In this document: one piece after another, positions 63,923 through 64,000 of the stretch
Layout: the number at the start of each line of letters is the position of its first letter
How positions within the stretch are numbered: the first letter of the stretch is position 1
DNA from: Ectothiorhodospira marina
Lineage (GTDB): Bacteria; Pseudomonadota; Gammaproteobacteria; Ectothiorhodospirales; Ectothiorhodospiraceae
Direction of reading: 5' to 3'
Length of the DNA stretch: 64,000 bases
Assembly (NCBI RefSeq): GCF_900109495.1
Contig: NZ_FOAA01000001.1
Coordinates: 1-64,000, forward strand
Notes under the pieces: generated by a model
What the model was told of the DNA's origin: nothing
Seen by the model: only the letters and a program-made list of their open reading frames with translations
The model's database searches: none
Translations under genes and position numbers: made by a program

Positions 63923-64000
63923 TTCTTTTTCGAGCGACGCAGCCGTTCTGGCCATTTCTTGCGGCGCTGCACAAAAAAATCCAGCAGTATCAATGAATTA

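Overview
The window is gammaproteobacterial chromosome. High GC, an ilvIHC-psd-pssA run, tig-clpP-clpX-lon-hupB-ppiD, hrcA-grpE-dnaK-dnaJ-dapB-carA-carB-greA, and ftsH-folP-glmM-tpiA-secG followed by tRNA-Leu point to the Chromatiales/Ectothiorhodospiraceae side of the class. This placement rests on protein resemblance and gene order only.

Positions 1-4020 are accessory DNA. An IS21-type end is followed by a cut LysE-family gene and by three integron attC sites (450-524, 3261-3308, about 3860-3918) that delimit gene cassettes. No integrase lies in the window, so this is an integrase-less attC cluster or the distal part of an array. A complete group II intron (525-2565, with its own reverse transcriptase) sits inside the core site joining cassettes 1 and 2. 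Removing it restores GTTAGCC, the exact complement of cassette 2's own inverse core. The cassettes carry a protein of unknown function and a DUF4160-DUF2442 pair, followed by a piece of an antitoxin gene. The island ends abruptly in a truncated nicotinamidase gene beside pncB.

Positions 5587-12453 hold hydrogenase-maturation genes hypF-hypC-hypD-hypE inserted between pncB and ilvI. The insert is flanked by two diverged direct copies of the roughly 300-bp pncB/ilvI intergenic region, each carrying the first codons of both neighbours. hypF is split by a 1271-bp IS3-family element with a 4-bp target duplication; exact removal would restore the frame. hypA, hypB and hydrogenase structural genes are not in the window.

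Positions 12415-27928 are mainly housekeeping: branched-chain amino-acid synthesis, phosphatidylserine synthesis with a Psd-like protein that seems to lack its self-cleavage serine, a tRNA cluster (Pro, Arg, His, Lys, Leu), trigger factor, Clp and Lon proteases, HU, tRNA-Val and tRNA-Asp, PpiD, a 67-bp tandem repeat and FabI.

Positions 28079-35935 carry a four-gene peptide-type ABC transporter with unusual extensions in its binding protein and both permeases. It converges on a PP2C phosphatase/FHA pair and a frameshifted FHA-like remnant. Positions 36057-45800 hold mltD, a YafS-like methyltransferase, rnhA, dnaQ, smpB, a sodium-coupled transporter, ratA, rnfH, bamE, fur, recN (with a LexA-like box) and nadK. 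Positions 45881-64000 hold the chaperone operon (CIRCE operator before hrcA, sigma-32-like sites before dnaK), dapB, carAB, greA, yhbY, rlmE, ftsH, folP, glmM, tpiA, secG and tRNA-Leu(GAG).
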